DNA from: Ectocarpus siliculosus
Taxonomy: Eukaryota > Sar > Phaeophyceae > Ectocarpales > Ectocarpaceae
Reading direction: 5' to 3'
NCBI GenBank assembly: GCA_000310025.1
Contig: FN649751.1
Coordinates: 1,145,132 to 1,157,947, forward strand
Length of the DNA stretch: 12,816 nucleotides
Shown here: in pieces, positions 1-8,493 of the stretch
How positions within the stretch are numbered: the first letter of the stretch is position 1
Layout: each line of letters begins with the position of its first letter
The notes under the pieces: model-generated
Database searches by the model: none
Told to the model about the DNA's origin: nothing
What the model saw: the letters and a program-made list of their open reading frames with translations, nothing else
Translations under genes and position numbers: made by a program

Positions 1-115
1 ACCTAGCCCGAAATGTTAAGTTTTTTTGTGTTTTTGTGGTACACTGATGCGGGTTTGGTTGTTTGCGTTCCCTTCCCCGACCCCCCCCCTCGAAAAACGC
101 TTGGCGGCGCCGCAG

Positions 116-188
116 GATATTCTTCGTGACGAACAACTCTACCAAGAGCCGCAAGGGATACAAGTCCAAGTTCGACTCCCTCGGGTTG
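116..188 (+). CDS. PGP: PGP-like phosphatase exon (motif II)
   Basis: First exon visible in the window. The acceptor is gcgccgcag at 107-115 after a C-rich tract. The donor is TTG|gtgagc at 189. It begins with the last base of a split codon (upstream intron phase 2), which would complete an Arg or Lys as in the family's GKR-FFVTNNS. It encodes IFFVTNNSTKSRKGY and then KFDSLGL. TNNS is HAD motif II, whose Ser/Thr binds the substrate phosphate. It ends in phase 0. Confidence 0.9.
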
Positions 189-3100
189 GTGAGCGCGGTT
201 CTTTTTGTTTCTTTTTTCTTGTCGATGTTCTTTCCTGTGTTCGTTGATTTTTTCGCTTCTGTGTCTTTTCTTTTCTTTCTCTCTTCTGTTCCTCTCTTTT
301 CTTTTTGAACATGTTTTTCCTTTTGTCTTGGTCCAGGTTGTCTTGCTGTCGACCAGAAAACCTTCCTCGAACCTTTTTCCTTTCTCTGCCAAAATCTCCG
401 AAAAAAAGGTGTATGTAGTATTTGGTCGAACGTGAGTCTTTCCGGTGGAGTCGTTAAGAGTGCATTGAACGGACCTACTGCTATAGTATGCATAGATTAT
501 ATTGTGAAACCTATGCCGCTTGTCCGGAGGTGAACAACCTCGGATATTGGCTGGATATTGGCATGGGCACGACCTCGCGCCCCCACTTAATCTCCAGTTT
601 GTCCGTTCCGCCCCCGTTTCTTTGACATTTTTTTGTTGCTTCGCCACCCCCCACGCCCTCCCCTGTACACAATTCTTATCCGCCGACCTCCCTTTCCGCA
701 GAGCGTGGAGCCTGAGGAGATTTTCTCATCGAGTTTTGCGGCCGCGGCATACCTAGAACAGACGAGATTTAAGGACACCGGGAAAAAGGTAGGACCTATC
801 TTTTTCTTGGCTGGGTTTGCCGATCTTTTTTGCCACCGTTGTCGGCGCGGCCGGGGTTGCAGTGTACCGGCCAAGCGCAGCGAACGGGGCTTGCAAATCG
901 AGCAACTGGTGGTGTTCCGAAGCATCGGGTACCCAATTGGATGAATCGGGGTCGTTTTGCAGCTCGTGAAAAGCTGTGCGTTCGCAGGAAGAATGTCGGT
1001 TGACTAGAAGCAGACAGAGATGGATGGTGCAAAGATTAAGGCGCAGGTACACGGCGGTGCCAGAGTATCAGTGAAGTATGGACAGGACGTGAGCGCGAAA
1101 GTGCAGGGTCGGGTTAGGTGCACAGGAGATGTGGCGGTGGGTTGCAAGTGTCCGCTGGCGTTGTTGTCGCTGTCGTCGTTGCTGATGCTATAGCTACTGC
1201 AGTCGGTGCTGTTGCTGACGAGTTTTGTCGCTGCTGTGAGCCTCGTTCGCTGCTTCTTCGTTTGCGCCGAATGTACTTTTTTCAGCAACCTCGCCCGCAG
1301 TGACAATGTGCTCGTCATGTCGTTGCCCATCACACACCCCTGGTGTTGGAGGACAAGCACGTGCAGGTTCGCCATGCATCCTCTCGTCGTCCCATTGGTT
1401 GCCGGTCTCTTGCGAATCCCGAACACCCTACGACTTCGTGGCCCCGACTGTCACACCAACAAATCCTTGGGTTTTTCGTTTCTTTTGTTTTTTTGTTTCG
1501 TACCTTGCGTCCAAGGTGTACATCGTGGGTGAAGTGGGCATCGAGGAGGAGCTAGACCTCATCGGCGTGCCTCACTTCGGGGGACCCTCGGTAAGCTGAA
1601 GCTTGTAGGACAGGACTCAGGCATACATCGCAGACGGAGTTCCCACGTGTCTTGACGCCCCGAATCGGAGCTGGGAGCACTCGCTGTAAGGTTTACGACA
1701 GGACTCGAGGCATGCATTGCAGACAGAAACTTTGCGTGCTTTGCACCCCGGATCGGAGCTGGGGGCGCCCTGTAATCTCTAGGATAGGAATCACGGCGTG
1801 CATCGTGGACGGAGTTCTTAGGTGTCAAGCACCGCCGATCGGAGCTCTAATCAGGAGACTCTTTAGCGGAGGGACGTAGACCACTGCTGTACGGGTAGAG
1901 GCATGAATGTAGAGCTACATTGGAGTTCGGCCACATTTCGAAGAAAATAACAATTTCCCTAAATAAACTAAACGGTTTACTGGCGTGTCTTCCCCAGACT
2001 CAAAAGCACTTGAAACTAATCAAACACACACCGTTCCCTGAACATGGAATGTTTTTTTCGTGCCCACGCAGGACGGGAGTAAGGGGGTCGAGCTCAAGCC
2101 GGGCTTCGCCCTCCCGCACGACGAAAACGTTGGAGGTATGAATCGGCCGGAGTTGCCCGCGTCGCCTGCCTTTTTCGTGTGTTGCGTACTTCATTATATC
2201 ATGTCGACACTCTTGTTTTTTTAGCTGGGATGGATCTTGCCCGGTTGATGGTGTTGTCAGGTACCGTCTATCTATATCCATACCAATATTTCATATTTTT
2301 TCAGCAAGTTCTCCAGGGCTACGTGCGGCCTCGCGCATGCATCGCAACGGGCTCCGTCCCGTCTATCTACAGCCCCCAAGGGGCACAGGAAAGGGAACAA
2401 CTAATAAGAGAACAAAGGAATTTCTGTGATGCTATGTATATTTTCCAATACTTGTGACATGGACTACCTTTCAACCGCCTCTCCACTCCCGGAGGGATGA
2501 CCTAAACCTGCCACACCTTTCACACCTCTGCAGCTAGCTTGAGAAGGCGAGCACCGCCAGGGCAGTCTTCCGTGTAGCGCGGAATTTTCGAATTTTCTCC
2601 CCGTCAGTAGAGGAGGCAAGACCGTCCGGTAGAGGATTGCGGGAGGACGGTGATATATGTAGCGGATCCTAAAAACACACAGAAACCAATGACCTCTTGA
2701 TCTTCTAACGTCGTCCTTTTTTTTTGCGGTTTTTTTCGGCCCTGTTTGCCCCCCTCGTTTTTCTTTCTTTTTTTTCTTTTTCTTTTTCTTTTTTTGTAAT
2801 AGCCGTGGTCGTCGGGTTCGACAGGATGATCAACTATTACAAGATTCAATACGCCCAGCTGTGCATCAACGAGAACCCCGGGTGCGAGTTTATCGCCACC
2901 AACACGGACGCGGTCACCCACCTCACCGACGCGCAGGTTCGTTCGTATGGACACGCAGCAGTTTGTGTCCCATCTTTATCAGAAAATGTTGTCCGCGCAA
3001 CCACAGCGAGAATATGTTGTTGACATGTGCAGGAATGGAAAAGCTATTTGTCCGTGGGAATATGAGGGTGCATGATAGACTCAGCGGAAAGTCCAAGGCC

Positions 3101-5802
3101 TGTCCGGATGTACATTTTTTGGCGTGTTGTGAAGGAGGGTAGCTGCTACATACGAGGCGAGTGAATATTTGTTGTTTCGTTTACCCTTTCCTCTCTTAGC
3201 TGTTTTTCTCAGGTTATAGGCCGAGCGACACGTCAACTTGCGCACCAGTGTGCTATTTATTGGCTTTTTGAGGAGAAGCAAGCATCGCTGCGAGTGTGTC
3301 CGTCGCTTCTCGCGCAGAGTAGGAGTCACAATGCGCGGCCATGTTTCCTCCACGCTCGTTTGCGCTCGACGACTGCAGGGGGTTCGATAAACAGACCCCG
3401 TCACCACGCATCTGAGAAATTTGTAGTTGAGAAATTGAGGGTTGGGTTTCACACTACTTGTGGCCTACCCACACCACGGATCTGTTTTCCCCGTCGATTC
3501 CCGACTGATCAAATATGGAGCGAGGGCTGCGCAAAACAGGGTTTCTTATCGCTCATCACACACACCCAATCATTTGTTTCTTGTCCAGGATATTATTTTC
3601 CATACCTATAATTTTACTGCAGTATGTGTGCCGCGGTCCCTTCACCCCAGCGTACGCATTCCCCCGGTCTATTTCTACGGCGCTGAGCGTGCACAATAAT
3701 CGACTCACCCCAATCCTGGCAGGAGTGGGCTGGGAACGGCGCGATGGTCGGAGCAATCAAGGGGTGCACCGGGGTGGAGCCGACGATCGTGGGCAAGCCT
3801 GGTCCCCTCATGATCGACTACATCATCCAGAAGTACAACGTTGAGAGGTAGGCTAAACCGCGTGAGTGTTGCGCGAAATCGCCTGTGTGTTCCTGATGGT
3901 CGACTTATGTTGATCGTGGTCAACTCCTGATGGTCGATTTGTGTTGATGATCAACTTACGTTGATCGTGGTCAACTTACATTGATGTGTTGTCCTCAGCA
4001 CATGCGGGTTAGGGCAGTGTCCTGCTGCTTATGGGGCGTTACACAACTAGAGGTATGAGACCAGAACTCATACATATGTTCTTGGCTTGTTTTGTGGCAA
4101 ATGGGAAGACTCTCGACCCGCTTCCCGCGGAAACCCTACATGACCATGAGAACAGATACCAAGGTTTTTACCCTACAGCCGTGATGTTCTTTGTCACAGC
4201 AGCAGTGATCGTTTCAGTCGTTCGACCCAGTGCGACTCCTGTGCGACAGTCTGATGTCCTCCCCCTCCCTTGGTTGGGCTCAAGGTTGAAAGGGAGGTGT
4301 TGGGTTGCAGAAAAGCCTGCGCGATGATCGTAGGTATGCACACCCAGAGAGATCCCTCCCCGAAATACAGATAAGCCGTTGTGGCCTGTGCAACAACATC
4401 AACAACAACAATAACAACATTTGTGCTTGTGCGTGTTGGTGTTGGTGTGGTTTTTGACTTAGTGTCGACCGCGCTAAAGCCGGCTGACCAATGAAAAGAC
4501 GTCAGTCTTATAGCGGGATCTACAACGCGAACGAACACGCTTGCTAGTGGTAAGGGTTGTACCGACAGGGGGGGGCGCAGGAATTGGCCCACAGTGCTCG
4601 TGTGTGTATGATTCCTTGTCCTGATTTTGCAGACCGGCAGGTCGGTATTGGACATGCTTGGCGACACAGTTAGATATTTATTGCAACGTCAGCAGCAGCA
4701 GCAATCCAACAACAACCCGCGCTTGTGTCTTGTGTGTCTGTTTAATTTCTCTTTGTGTTTTCCAACTCACAGGTCGCGCATTTGCATGGTCGGCGACCGC
4801 TTGGACACCGACGTGCTTTTCGGAGCCAACAATGGCCTGATGAGCATCCTCACATTGAGGTGGGTTTCGGGCGTTGAGGTTTTGTTTTCCTTCCTTGGTT
4901 TTGCGTTATGTCTCGCCGTACAACAATGTTCGCTCTTGATATTCACTGTCTGTGGAGGTCGTGCTAACACCGCCACCTGGTCTTCGGTGAGTTTGAGACT
5001 GCTTCTGCTTCCTTGGTTTGCCGTGTGTCTTGGTCGTACTTCATCGCCTTGTGGTCTGTTGTCGTTGTCCAACCATGGATGCATGGATCACGCTCATATT
5101 CGAGCAGTTTCTGCGTGTGTTGTATTATACTTCAACGCGTTGCGTTCTGCACCCTTTTGCTCGCCTTTTCCTTTCACGCTGTGGTACCAAAATTCTTCGG
5201 GAATGCCAATCAACCGAAGCAGAAACGATGCTACTCCGTTGCGCTAGATTCAGGCGTGTTGAATGGTTGAAAGCCTAGACGTACAAGTCCACCCCCGCGT
5301 TCCCAGCAGTGCTTATCGCGGAATCCCAAAGCGTTATGTCCCGACATAATGCCGGTGCGAGAGTGCCTGCAGCCAACACGATACGACCCCCAAGAGCAAA
5401 TCTCATCAACCCACGCATGGCCTCAAGGAAAAAATACGAAGTCGTCCCGGAAACGTAACATCAAGACAGCAATCCAAATTGTGTATGGCAAATTTGCGTT
5501 CAGGTTGGTCGGTGACCGCGGTACACACACGCGTTTTTTGTTGCCTTTCTCACTCCGGCTGTGACGGACCCACGAAGCCAACATATCACCAATGTTGCCA
5601 TTTAACTCCGTACAGTGGCCTCGTCGACATCCATGTTTCACCCATGCGTTGTCCCCCACACCATCTGCACCCGCCGCCTTCTTCCTGTGCTGCACAATCC
5701 AGCGGCGTAACGACCGAGGAGAAGCTGCTTAGCCCCGAGAACAAGATCAACCCTGACTACTACGTAAACAGCATCAACGACTTCTTCCCTTTCTACACGT
5801 AG
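116..5802 (+). CDS. PGP: Phosphoglycolate phosphatase-like HAD hydrolase, 3' part, 8 exons, 5' partial
   Basis: Spliced CDS joins 116-188, 702-788, 1516-1590, 2072-2135, 2803-2936, 3723-3847, 4773-4859 and 5703-5802. It gives 247 residues plus TAG after one base of a split codon. Family members hydrolyse 2-phosphoglycolate to glycolate and phosphate (photorespiration or repair of DNA-end products) or related small phosphomonoesters. Visible motifs, numbered in the partial protein: HAD motif II FVTNNSTKSR (TNNS at 5-8), cap-domain VVVGFDR (101-107) and GCEFIATNTDA, motif III lysine in GKPGP (K169), and motif IV GDRLDTD (193-199) followed by LTLSGVTTEE. The order and spacing match eukaryotic PGP/4-nitrophenylphosphatases of about 300-320 residues. 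The missing 50-70 residues, including the DxDG nucleophile, should lie upstream. Every junction has GT...AG and keeps the frame. Organelle targeting cannot be judged without the N-terminus. Pyridoxal phosphatase or another family member remains possible for the exact substrate. Confidence 0.9.
189..701 (+). other. Intron 1 of the PGP-like gene
   Basis: 513-base phase-0 intron, GTGAGC...CCGCAG. Unusually, its 5' third (about 198-310) is almost all T and C, far from the acceptor tract. No coding exon is needed here: SLGL joins directly to SVEPEE. Confidence 0.85.
702..788 (+). CDS. PGP: PGP-like phosphatase exon
   Basis: Acceptor tttccgcag ends at 701 and donor AAG|gtagga is at 789. Phase 0 at both ends, 29 codons. 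It encodes SVEPEEIFSSSFAAAAYLEQ and then TRFKDTGKK. This matches the PGP segment after motif II, where a helix 'eif.Ssya.A.yL' leads into the cap domain. Confidence 0.9.
789..1515 (+). other. Intron 2 of the PGP-like gene
   Basis: 727-base phase-0 intron, GTAGGA...TCCAAG. The middle part (about 1140-1260) is rich in GTC/GCT/TGC triplets but has no exact repeat array. A T-rich tract at 1470-1500 precedes the acceptor. Nothing else is recognisable. Confidence 0.85.
1516..1590 (+). CDS. PGP: PGP-like phosphatase exon (start of cap domain)
   Basis: Acceptor cgtccaag ends at 1515 and donor TCG|gtaagc is at 1591. Phase 0, 25 codons. It encodes VYIVGEVGIEEELDLIGVPH and then FGGPS. This corresponds to the family's 'kvYvvGe.gi..EL...Gi...GG' stretch at the entry to the C2 cap domain that sets substrate choice. 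Confidence 0.92.
1591..2071 (+). other. Intron 3 of the PGP-like gene
   Basis: 481-base phase-0 intron, GTAAGC...CACGCAG. Its first half is a degenerate minisatellite, listed separately at 1606-1852. The second half is AT-richer, with a T run before the acceptor. Confidence 0.85.
1606..1852 (+). repeat. Intronic minisatellite, 3 degenerate copies of about 87 bases
   Basis: Copies start at 1606, 1694 and 1780 (spacing 88 and 86), and the third is truncated near 1852. Each begins with TAGGACAGGACTC or a close variant. A GCATACATCGCAGACGGAG-like block follows, and each ends with a shared CGGAGCT core (AATCGGAGCT or GATCGGAGCT). The copies differ by scattered substitutions and short gaps, so the array is old. 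It starts only 15 bases after the donor site. Confidence 0.85.
2072..2135 (+). CDS. PGP: PGP-like phosphatase exon
   Basis: Acceptor tgcccacgcag ends at 2071 and donor GGAG|gtatga is at 2136. 64 bases, phase 0 in and phase 1 out. It encodes DGSKGVELKPGF and then ALPHDENVG. The final G joins CC of the next exon to make Ala in VGAVVVGFD, a family-typical sequence, which fixes both splice sites. Confidence 0.9.
2136..2802 (+). other. Intron 4 of the PGP-like gene
   Basis: 667-base phase-1 intron, GTATGA...GTAATAG. It ends in an extreme T/C tract (about 2717-2797). A second acceptor-like site, atattttttcag ending at 2304, is followed by about 50 open codons. It is not needed for the protein and is treated as cryptic. 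Confidence 0.85.
2803..2936 (+). CDS. PGP: PGP-like phosphatase exon (cap domain)
   Basis: Longest coding exon here, 134 bases. The acceptor is tttttgtaatag at 2791-2802 and the donor CAG|gttcgt is at 2937. Phase 1 in and phase 0 out. It encodes AVVVGFDRMINYYKIQYAQL, then a segment ending GCEFIATNTDAVTHLTDAQ. VVVGFD and GC.fiaTN.Da are the hallmark cap-domain stretches of eukaryotic PGP and 4-nitrophenylphosphatases. Confidence 0.93.
2937..3722 (+). other. Intron 5 of the PGP-like gene
   Basis: 786-base phase-0 intron, GTTCGT...CTGGCAG. No repeat or exon was recognised. TDAQ joins directly to EWAGNGAMV, as in the family. Confidence 0.8.
3723..3847 (+). CDS. PGP: PGP-like phosphatase exon (motif III)
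   Basis: Acceptor atcctggcag ends at 3722 and donor GAGAG|gtaggc is at 3848. 125 bases, phase 0 in and phase 2 out. It encodes EWAGNGAMVGAIKGCTG, then PTIVGKPGPLMIDYIIQKYN. GKPGP carries the HAD motif III lysine (K169 of the partial protein), which stabilises the phosphoaspartate intermediate in the family. Confidence 0.93.
3893..3988 (+). repeat. Cluster of 20-base palindromic repeats in intron 6
   Basis: Degenerate tandem copies of a roughly 20-base unit, GTCAACTTACGTTGATCGTG. Variants read GTCGACTTATGTTGATCGTG, GTCGATTTGTGTTGATGA and GTCAACTTACATTGATGTG. Each unit is itself an inverted repeat (TCAAC...GTTGA), so the array can form alternative hairpins. CTGATGGTCGA occurs twice. Confidence 0.8.
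4391..4420 (+). repeat. (CAA)n-like microsatellite in intron 6
   Basis: Imperfect run of CAACAACATCAACAACAACA type followed by ATAACAACAT. A GTTGGTGTTGGTG stretch (4435-4448) follows and could pair weakly with it. Confidence 0.7.
4773..4859 (+). CDS. PGP: PGP-like phosphatase exon (motif IV)
   Basis: Acceptor ttccaactcacag ends at 4772 and donor TTGAG|gtgggt is at 4860. 87 bases, phase 2 at both ends. It encodes SRICMVGDRLDTDVLFGANN, then GLMSILTL. GDRLDTD is HAD motif IV, the Mg-binding acidic motif, in the exact form usual for PGP-type enzymes. Confidence 0.95.
4860..5702 (+). other. Intron 7 of the PGP-like gene
   Basis: 843-base phase-2 intron, GTGGGT...AATCCAG. Nothing recognisable inside. 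Confidence 0.85.
5703..5802 (+). CDS. PGP: PGP-like phosphatase terminal exon
   Basis: Acceptor tgcacaatccag ends at 5702. The exon completes an AG|C serine, encodes GVTTEEKLLSPENKINPDYY and then VNSINDFFPFYT, and ends in TAG at 5800-5802. The family C-terminus typically runs LTGV...., then PdyYv.SI.dl.p, so the protein ends at its normal place. Confidence 0.93.
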
Positions 5803-7389
5803 ACACGCGGGGTTGCACTCATTGGTTGACGTTTCGTGTGAACACGGAACGGCTGCAAGAGAGACAAAGCATGCCCTCCTGTTTCGCGTCGAAGGCGGTG
5901 CTTCTTCCCTCGTCGGACCAGATGAGACGTACGTATCCCGTCTCTAAAAGGCATGAATAGCAAAGATACGCTGAGGATTTGACGATTTTTACCGCGATGT
6001 TTTTTCTAGGTTTTGCACGCTGCCTAGGTGTGGTGTTGTGGTATGGATATGTACCATCCTGCATTCGGGACGACGTTTTCACGGGATTATAGAAGGCGAA
6101 GTAGATCATTCCGGTGACCGGGAGTGTTGATGTTTTTAGTCCACCGGATGCCAGACAGATTTGTTGTTCTTACAACTGTATCGGCCCGTTATGGTAAGAA
6201 ACTTATCCGCCGCTGAGCTGTGTGTTCACCCCCAATGTTGAATGTTCGGGGAAACTTTAAGGCTTAGTTTCTAGCGGGCCGGTACTACTGCTGTAATGCT
6301 GCGCTCGTTCTGGCACATGGTTCACCTGTTGCTGCGAAGAGAGACGAAGATAGATAGGTGTCACGAGTTCAAATGATGCAGATAGAGTTAATATATGACG
6401 AGATGTTGATATTTGGCAGCCTACTGATACTGTAGTCGGTGTGATGGGTTGACCGCGACGAAATTGATGCGTCCAATCATTCCCACGAAAGACTTTTCTT
6501 CTCTACCGGTAGGTCTTGCTTTGCGGGGCGAACACTGCTGTTGTAATGGTTGAACGGTAGCAGATAGATACCGAGAGGAGAGTGTTTTTCGTGTCTTTTT
6601 GCAGTCCGATGGTGCTGCAGATGATTTTGAATTTCGCGCATTCGGGCATCCTTTTCACCAACGCGTTCAACAACTCCGATGCGATCGCACTCCCGCCTCA
6701 CCGCGCTATTTTGCGGTCAACCTGAAATGGTTGCAATAATATTTGTGGGAACCCACGCTCTTGCTGTGCATGACTATTGTAGTTATTATTCCTTAAGTCT
6801 ACTTTTGCAACTCTTCTTGCATGCCGCCACAACCATGGATAGATCATCTCAAAGACCAATGATCGTCTGTCGCACCCCTTCGCCGCCTTCCCTTGGTGGG
6901 TGGCGGAGGGAGAAGGCGCCGAGGGAAGCTAGTATTCTCGTTGCATATGCATATTTTGCATCCACTCGCTTTATTGTAAGACCATCTTCCAGGGCACAGC
7001 CTACCGACCCGTACATGCATCAATCATCATCCATTTTTTCCCGGCAACACGAGCGAAGCATGAGGCGGTCTCTCTGTACGCGGTACGCGGCTGTTTCTTT
7101 TGTTGAATCCATGCGTGAGAGTGTGTGGAGTTCTTGGATCCCTCCATGGCCAGAACTGCGACCCAACGCACTCCGGGGAAACGTGTCGCTCGTGCGTTCG
7201 TTCCACATAACAACCCATCAATATACGGAAATTCCGTGTGCGGCACAATACATGACGGTTCCGGTGAGCATGAGAACTTGCGTCACAAAGAGAACAGCCA
7301 GCAGTTGTAAATGCGTGCCCGTCAGGGTGCCCGTGACCCAGACCCACTCACGGGAGAGCGGGTGCTGGTGTTGTCGACTGGCTATCACC
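5803..7389. other. 3' flank of the phosphatase gene and intergenic region
   Basis: No supported gene. It should contain the phosphatase 3' UTR, but no clear polyadenylation signal was seen. A good-looking acceptor, gtgtctttttgcag (ends 6604), is followed by a 38-codon open frame from 6609. This is not recognised and is treated as a possible orphan exon only. Antisense open frames at 5819-6109 and 6477-6701 have no recognisable motif. Confidence 0.5.
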
Positions 7390-7656
7390 ATGTTGAATGA
7401 TAGGTTAGTAGCCTTTCCTTCCTCCCCGTCGAGAAGCAAGGCGGAAGGGGATATCGCCGTAGCCGAGGAGGACATGATACTCCAGCCACAGCAGGGTACC
7501 GGTGTAACACCAGCAGGAGGTCCAAAGCAAGATGATGGGAGTCCTGTTGCTGAAGCCGAATGCCCGCCGTCTCGGTGGATAATGGTGGAGCCTTGGAGCT
7601 CGCTGCTGCTACTGTCCGATCATGCCCGTGAGGGGAGGGATGACGAGATTCTCCAG
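7390..7656 (+). CDS. Putative exon, acidic Gln/Pro/Ser-rich segment, possibly 5' exon of the TBC gene
   Basis: Open from ATG at 7390 to a donor-like CTCCAG|gtctga at 7657, phase 0, 89 codons. It encodes MLNDRLVAFPSSPSRSKAE, an acidic stretch with AEEDMILQPQQ, and ends REGRDDEILQ. Low-complexity acidic composition with an in-frame donor suits an N-terminal region of a eukaryotic protein. It lies upstream of, and in the same phase as, the TBC exons. The open frame extends further upstream to 6679, so the ATG could be internal. No domain is recognised, and a chance open frame is possible. Confidence 0.3.
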
Positions 7657-8300
7657 GTCTGATCATCTCGGGATGCGTTCTAGTCTTCCCTAATCGTTGT
7701 GAACCTTTCGTCCCCCACACCGGCTCGATGGGATGCTAGGATCACCGGTGGTCTGTATCCTACAACACGTATGTATGTCACGACGTTCGGCTAATCTACC
7801 TCGTGTCATCTCAAGATAGGACTACGTGTTCCTGAAAGCCCGAGGTTGTTGGGCTCGGCAACGTGAAAAGCGGTGCTGTCCGATATGTACGCTTTGGCTT
7901 CAAACCAAGTAATGTAACTAAATACTGTGCTGTTGTGTATGGGGTTCCTTTCCCCGGAGGAGGAAGCCGACGCGGACGAAAGGGGCGATGACCCCGACGG
8001 AGTGGCGAGGAGGACTGCGATCAGGAGGAAGGAAACCAGAGTGACGACCAGCAGTGGGACGACGAGCATGATATGCATGTCATGCGTCAACTGCTAGAAA
8101 GAGCTTCGTACGCAGCAGCTCTGCGTCAATGTGCCCGAACTTGTGGCAGTTGTTACACTGCACTAGCGGGCAAGCCTGCTTTGAACACTCTAATTTTTTC
8201 ACAGTAAACGACGGGCGATGCATGATTTCCTGCCCCTGCTTTGAATGCATCCCCGTGCTGGGCATTGCGGGAGCGCACGAACACACACACGCACATGAAG
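7657..8300. other. Presumed intron or 5' region of the TBC gene
   Basis: GT at 7657 would start this 644-base phase-0 intron if exon 7390-7656 is real. It includes a purine-rich, acid-coding stretch (7939-8060) whose antisense reading is hydrophobic, and the antisense zinc-knuckle-like fragment at 8104-8230. The closing acceptor (cacatgaag, ending 8300) has a poor pyrimidine tract. Confidence 0.3.
8104..8230 (-). pseudogene. Retroelement-like zinc-knuckle fragment, probably frameshifted
   Basis: The minus strand encodes RPSFTVKKLECSKQACPLVQ and then CNNCHKFGHIDAELL. C-x2-C-x4-H with KFGH is typical of the zinc knuckles of retroelement Gag or LINE ORF1 proteins (C-x2-C-x4-H-x4-C). The last Cys is absent in this frame. 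A TGC codon lies in the next frame at the expected spacing (8115-8117), which suggests a one-base frameshift. No reverse transcriptase or other retroelement domain is nearby, so this is at most a short remnant. Confidence 0.35.
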
Positions 8301-8396
8301 GCGAATGAAAGGAGGCGCAAGGGGAAGATCGATCAACTGCTGGATGACTGCGAAGTTAGGAATCGTTTGGTTAGCCGTGGGGCCTGCGGTATCAAG
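8301..8396 (+). CDS. Possible TBC-gene exon (or first exon from ATG 8295)
   Basis: In-frame open stretch ending ATCAAG|gtgaca (donor at 8397), phase 0. It encodes ANERRRKGKIDQLLDDCEVR and then NRLVSRGACGIK. It could instead start at ATG 8295 (MKANERRRK...) with no upstream exon. The basic N-terminus and helix-like KIDQLLDDCEVRNRL look coding, but the expected TBC R-x-x-x-W motif does not follow. Confidence 0.4.
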
Positions 8397-8458
8397 GTGA
8401 CAGTTGACACGGTCGTACTGCTGTTGTGTCCACCGATGAATGGTTTGTGCCTCTCATC

Positions 8459-8493
<35 letters not shown>

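Larger units (their letters stand above)
3848..4772 (+). other. Intron 6 of the PGP-like gene
   Basis: 925-base phase-2 intron, GTAGGC...ACTCACAG, the longest in the gene. It holds a short palindromic repeat cluster near its 5' end (3893-3988), a CAA-rich stretch (4391-4420) and a short CAG run (about 4690-4702). No exon is needed here. Confidence 0.85.

Noticed and set aside
2305-2457. Extra exon in intron 4 after ttttttcag (QVLQGYVRPRA...)
   Set aside because: Direct joining of 2135 to 2803 gives the family sequence VGAVVVGFD, and the extra piece ends in a stop.
4627-4772. Continuous open frame upstream of exon 4773 as coding (MQTGRSVLDML...)
   Set aside because: It is open by chance. It contains a CAG run and non-homologous sequence, and KYNVE-R-SRICMVGD across the splice matches the family.
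5819-6109. Minus-strand 96-codon frame downstream of the phosphatase
   Set aside because: It lies in the likely 3' UTR, with no motif and no splice context.
6679-7662. The longest open frame in the window (327 codons, + strand) as a single-exon gene
   Set aside because: No domain, mixed Cys/Arg/Ser-rich composition and many competing antisense frames. Only its 3' part (7390-7656) looks exon-like.
7806-8090. Minus-strand frame with a strong hydrophobic, transmembrane-like stretch (LLVVTLVSFLLIAVLLA)
   Set aside because: It is antisense to a GAY/GAR-rich acidic stretch, and such sequence reads as Val/Ile/Leu/Phe on the other strand. No other membrane-protein feature was seen.
7939-8097. Plus-strand small frame MGFLSPEEEADADERGDD... 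as a gene
   Set aside because: Acidic runs appear in two frames of the same purine-rich DNA, with no splice sites or homology to decide between them.
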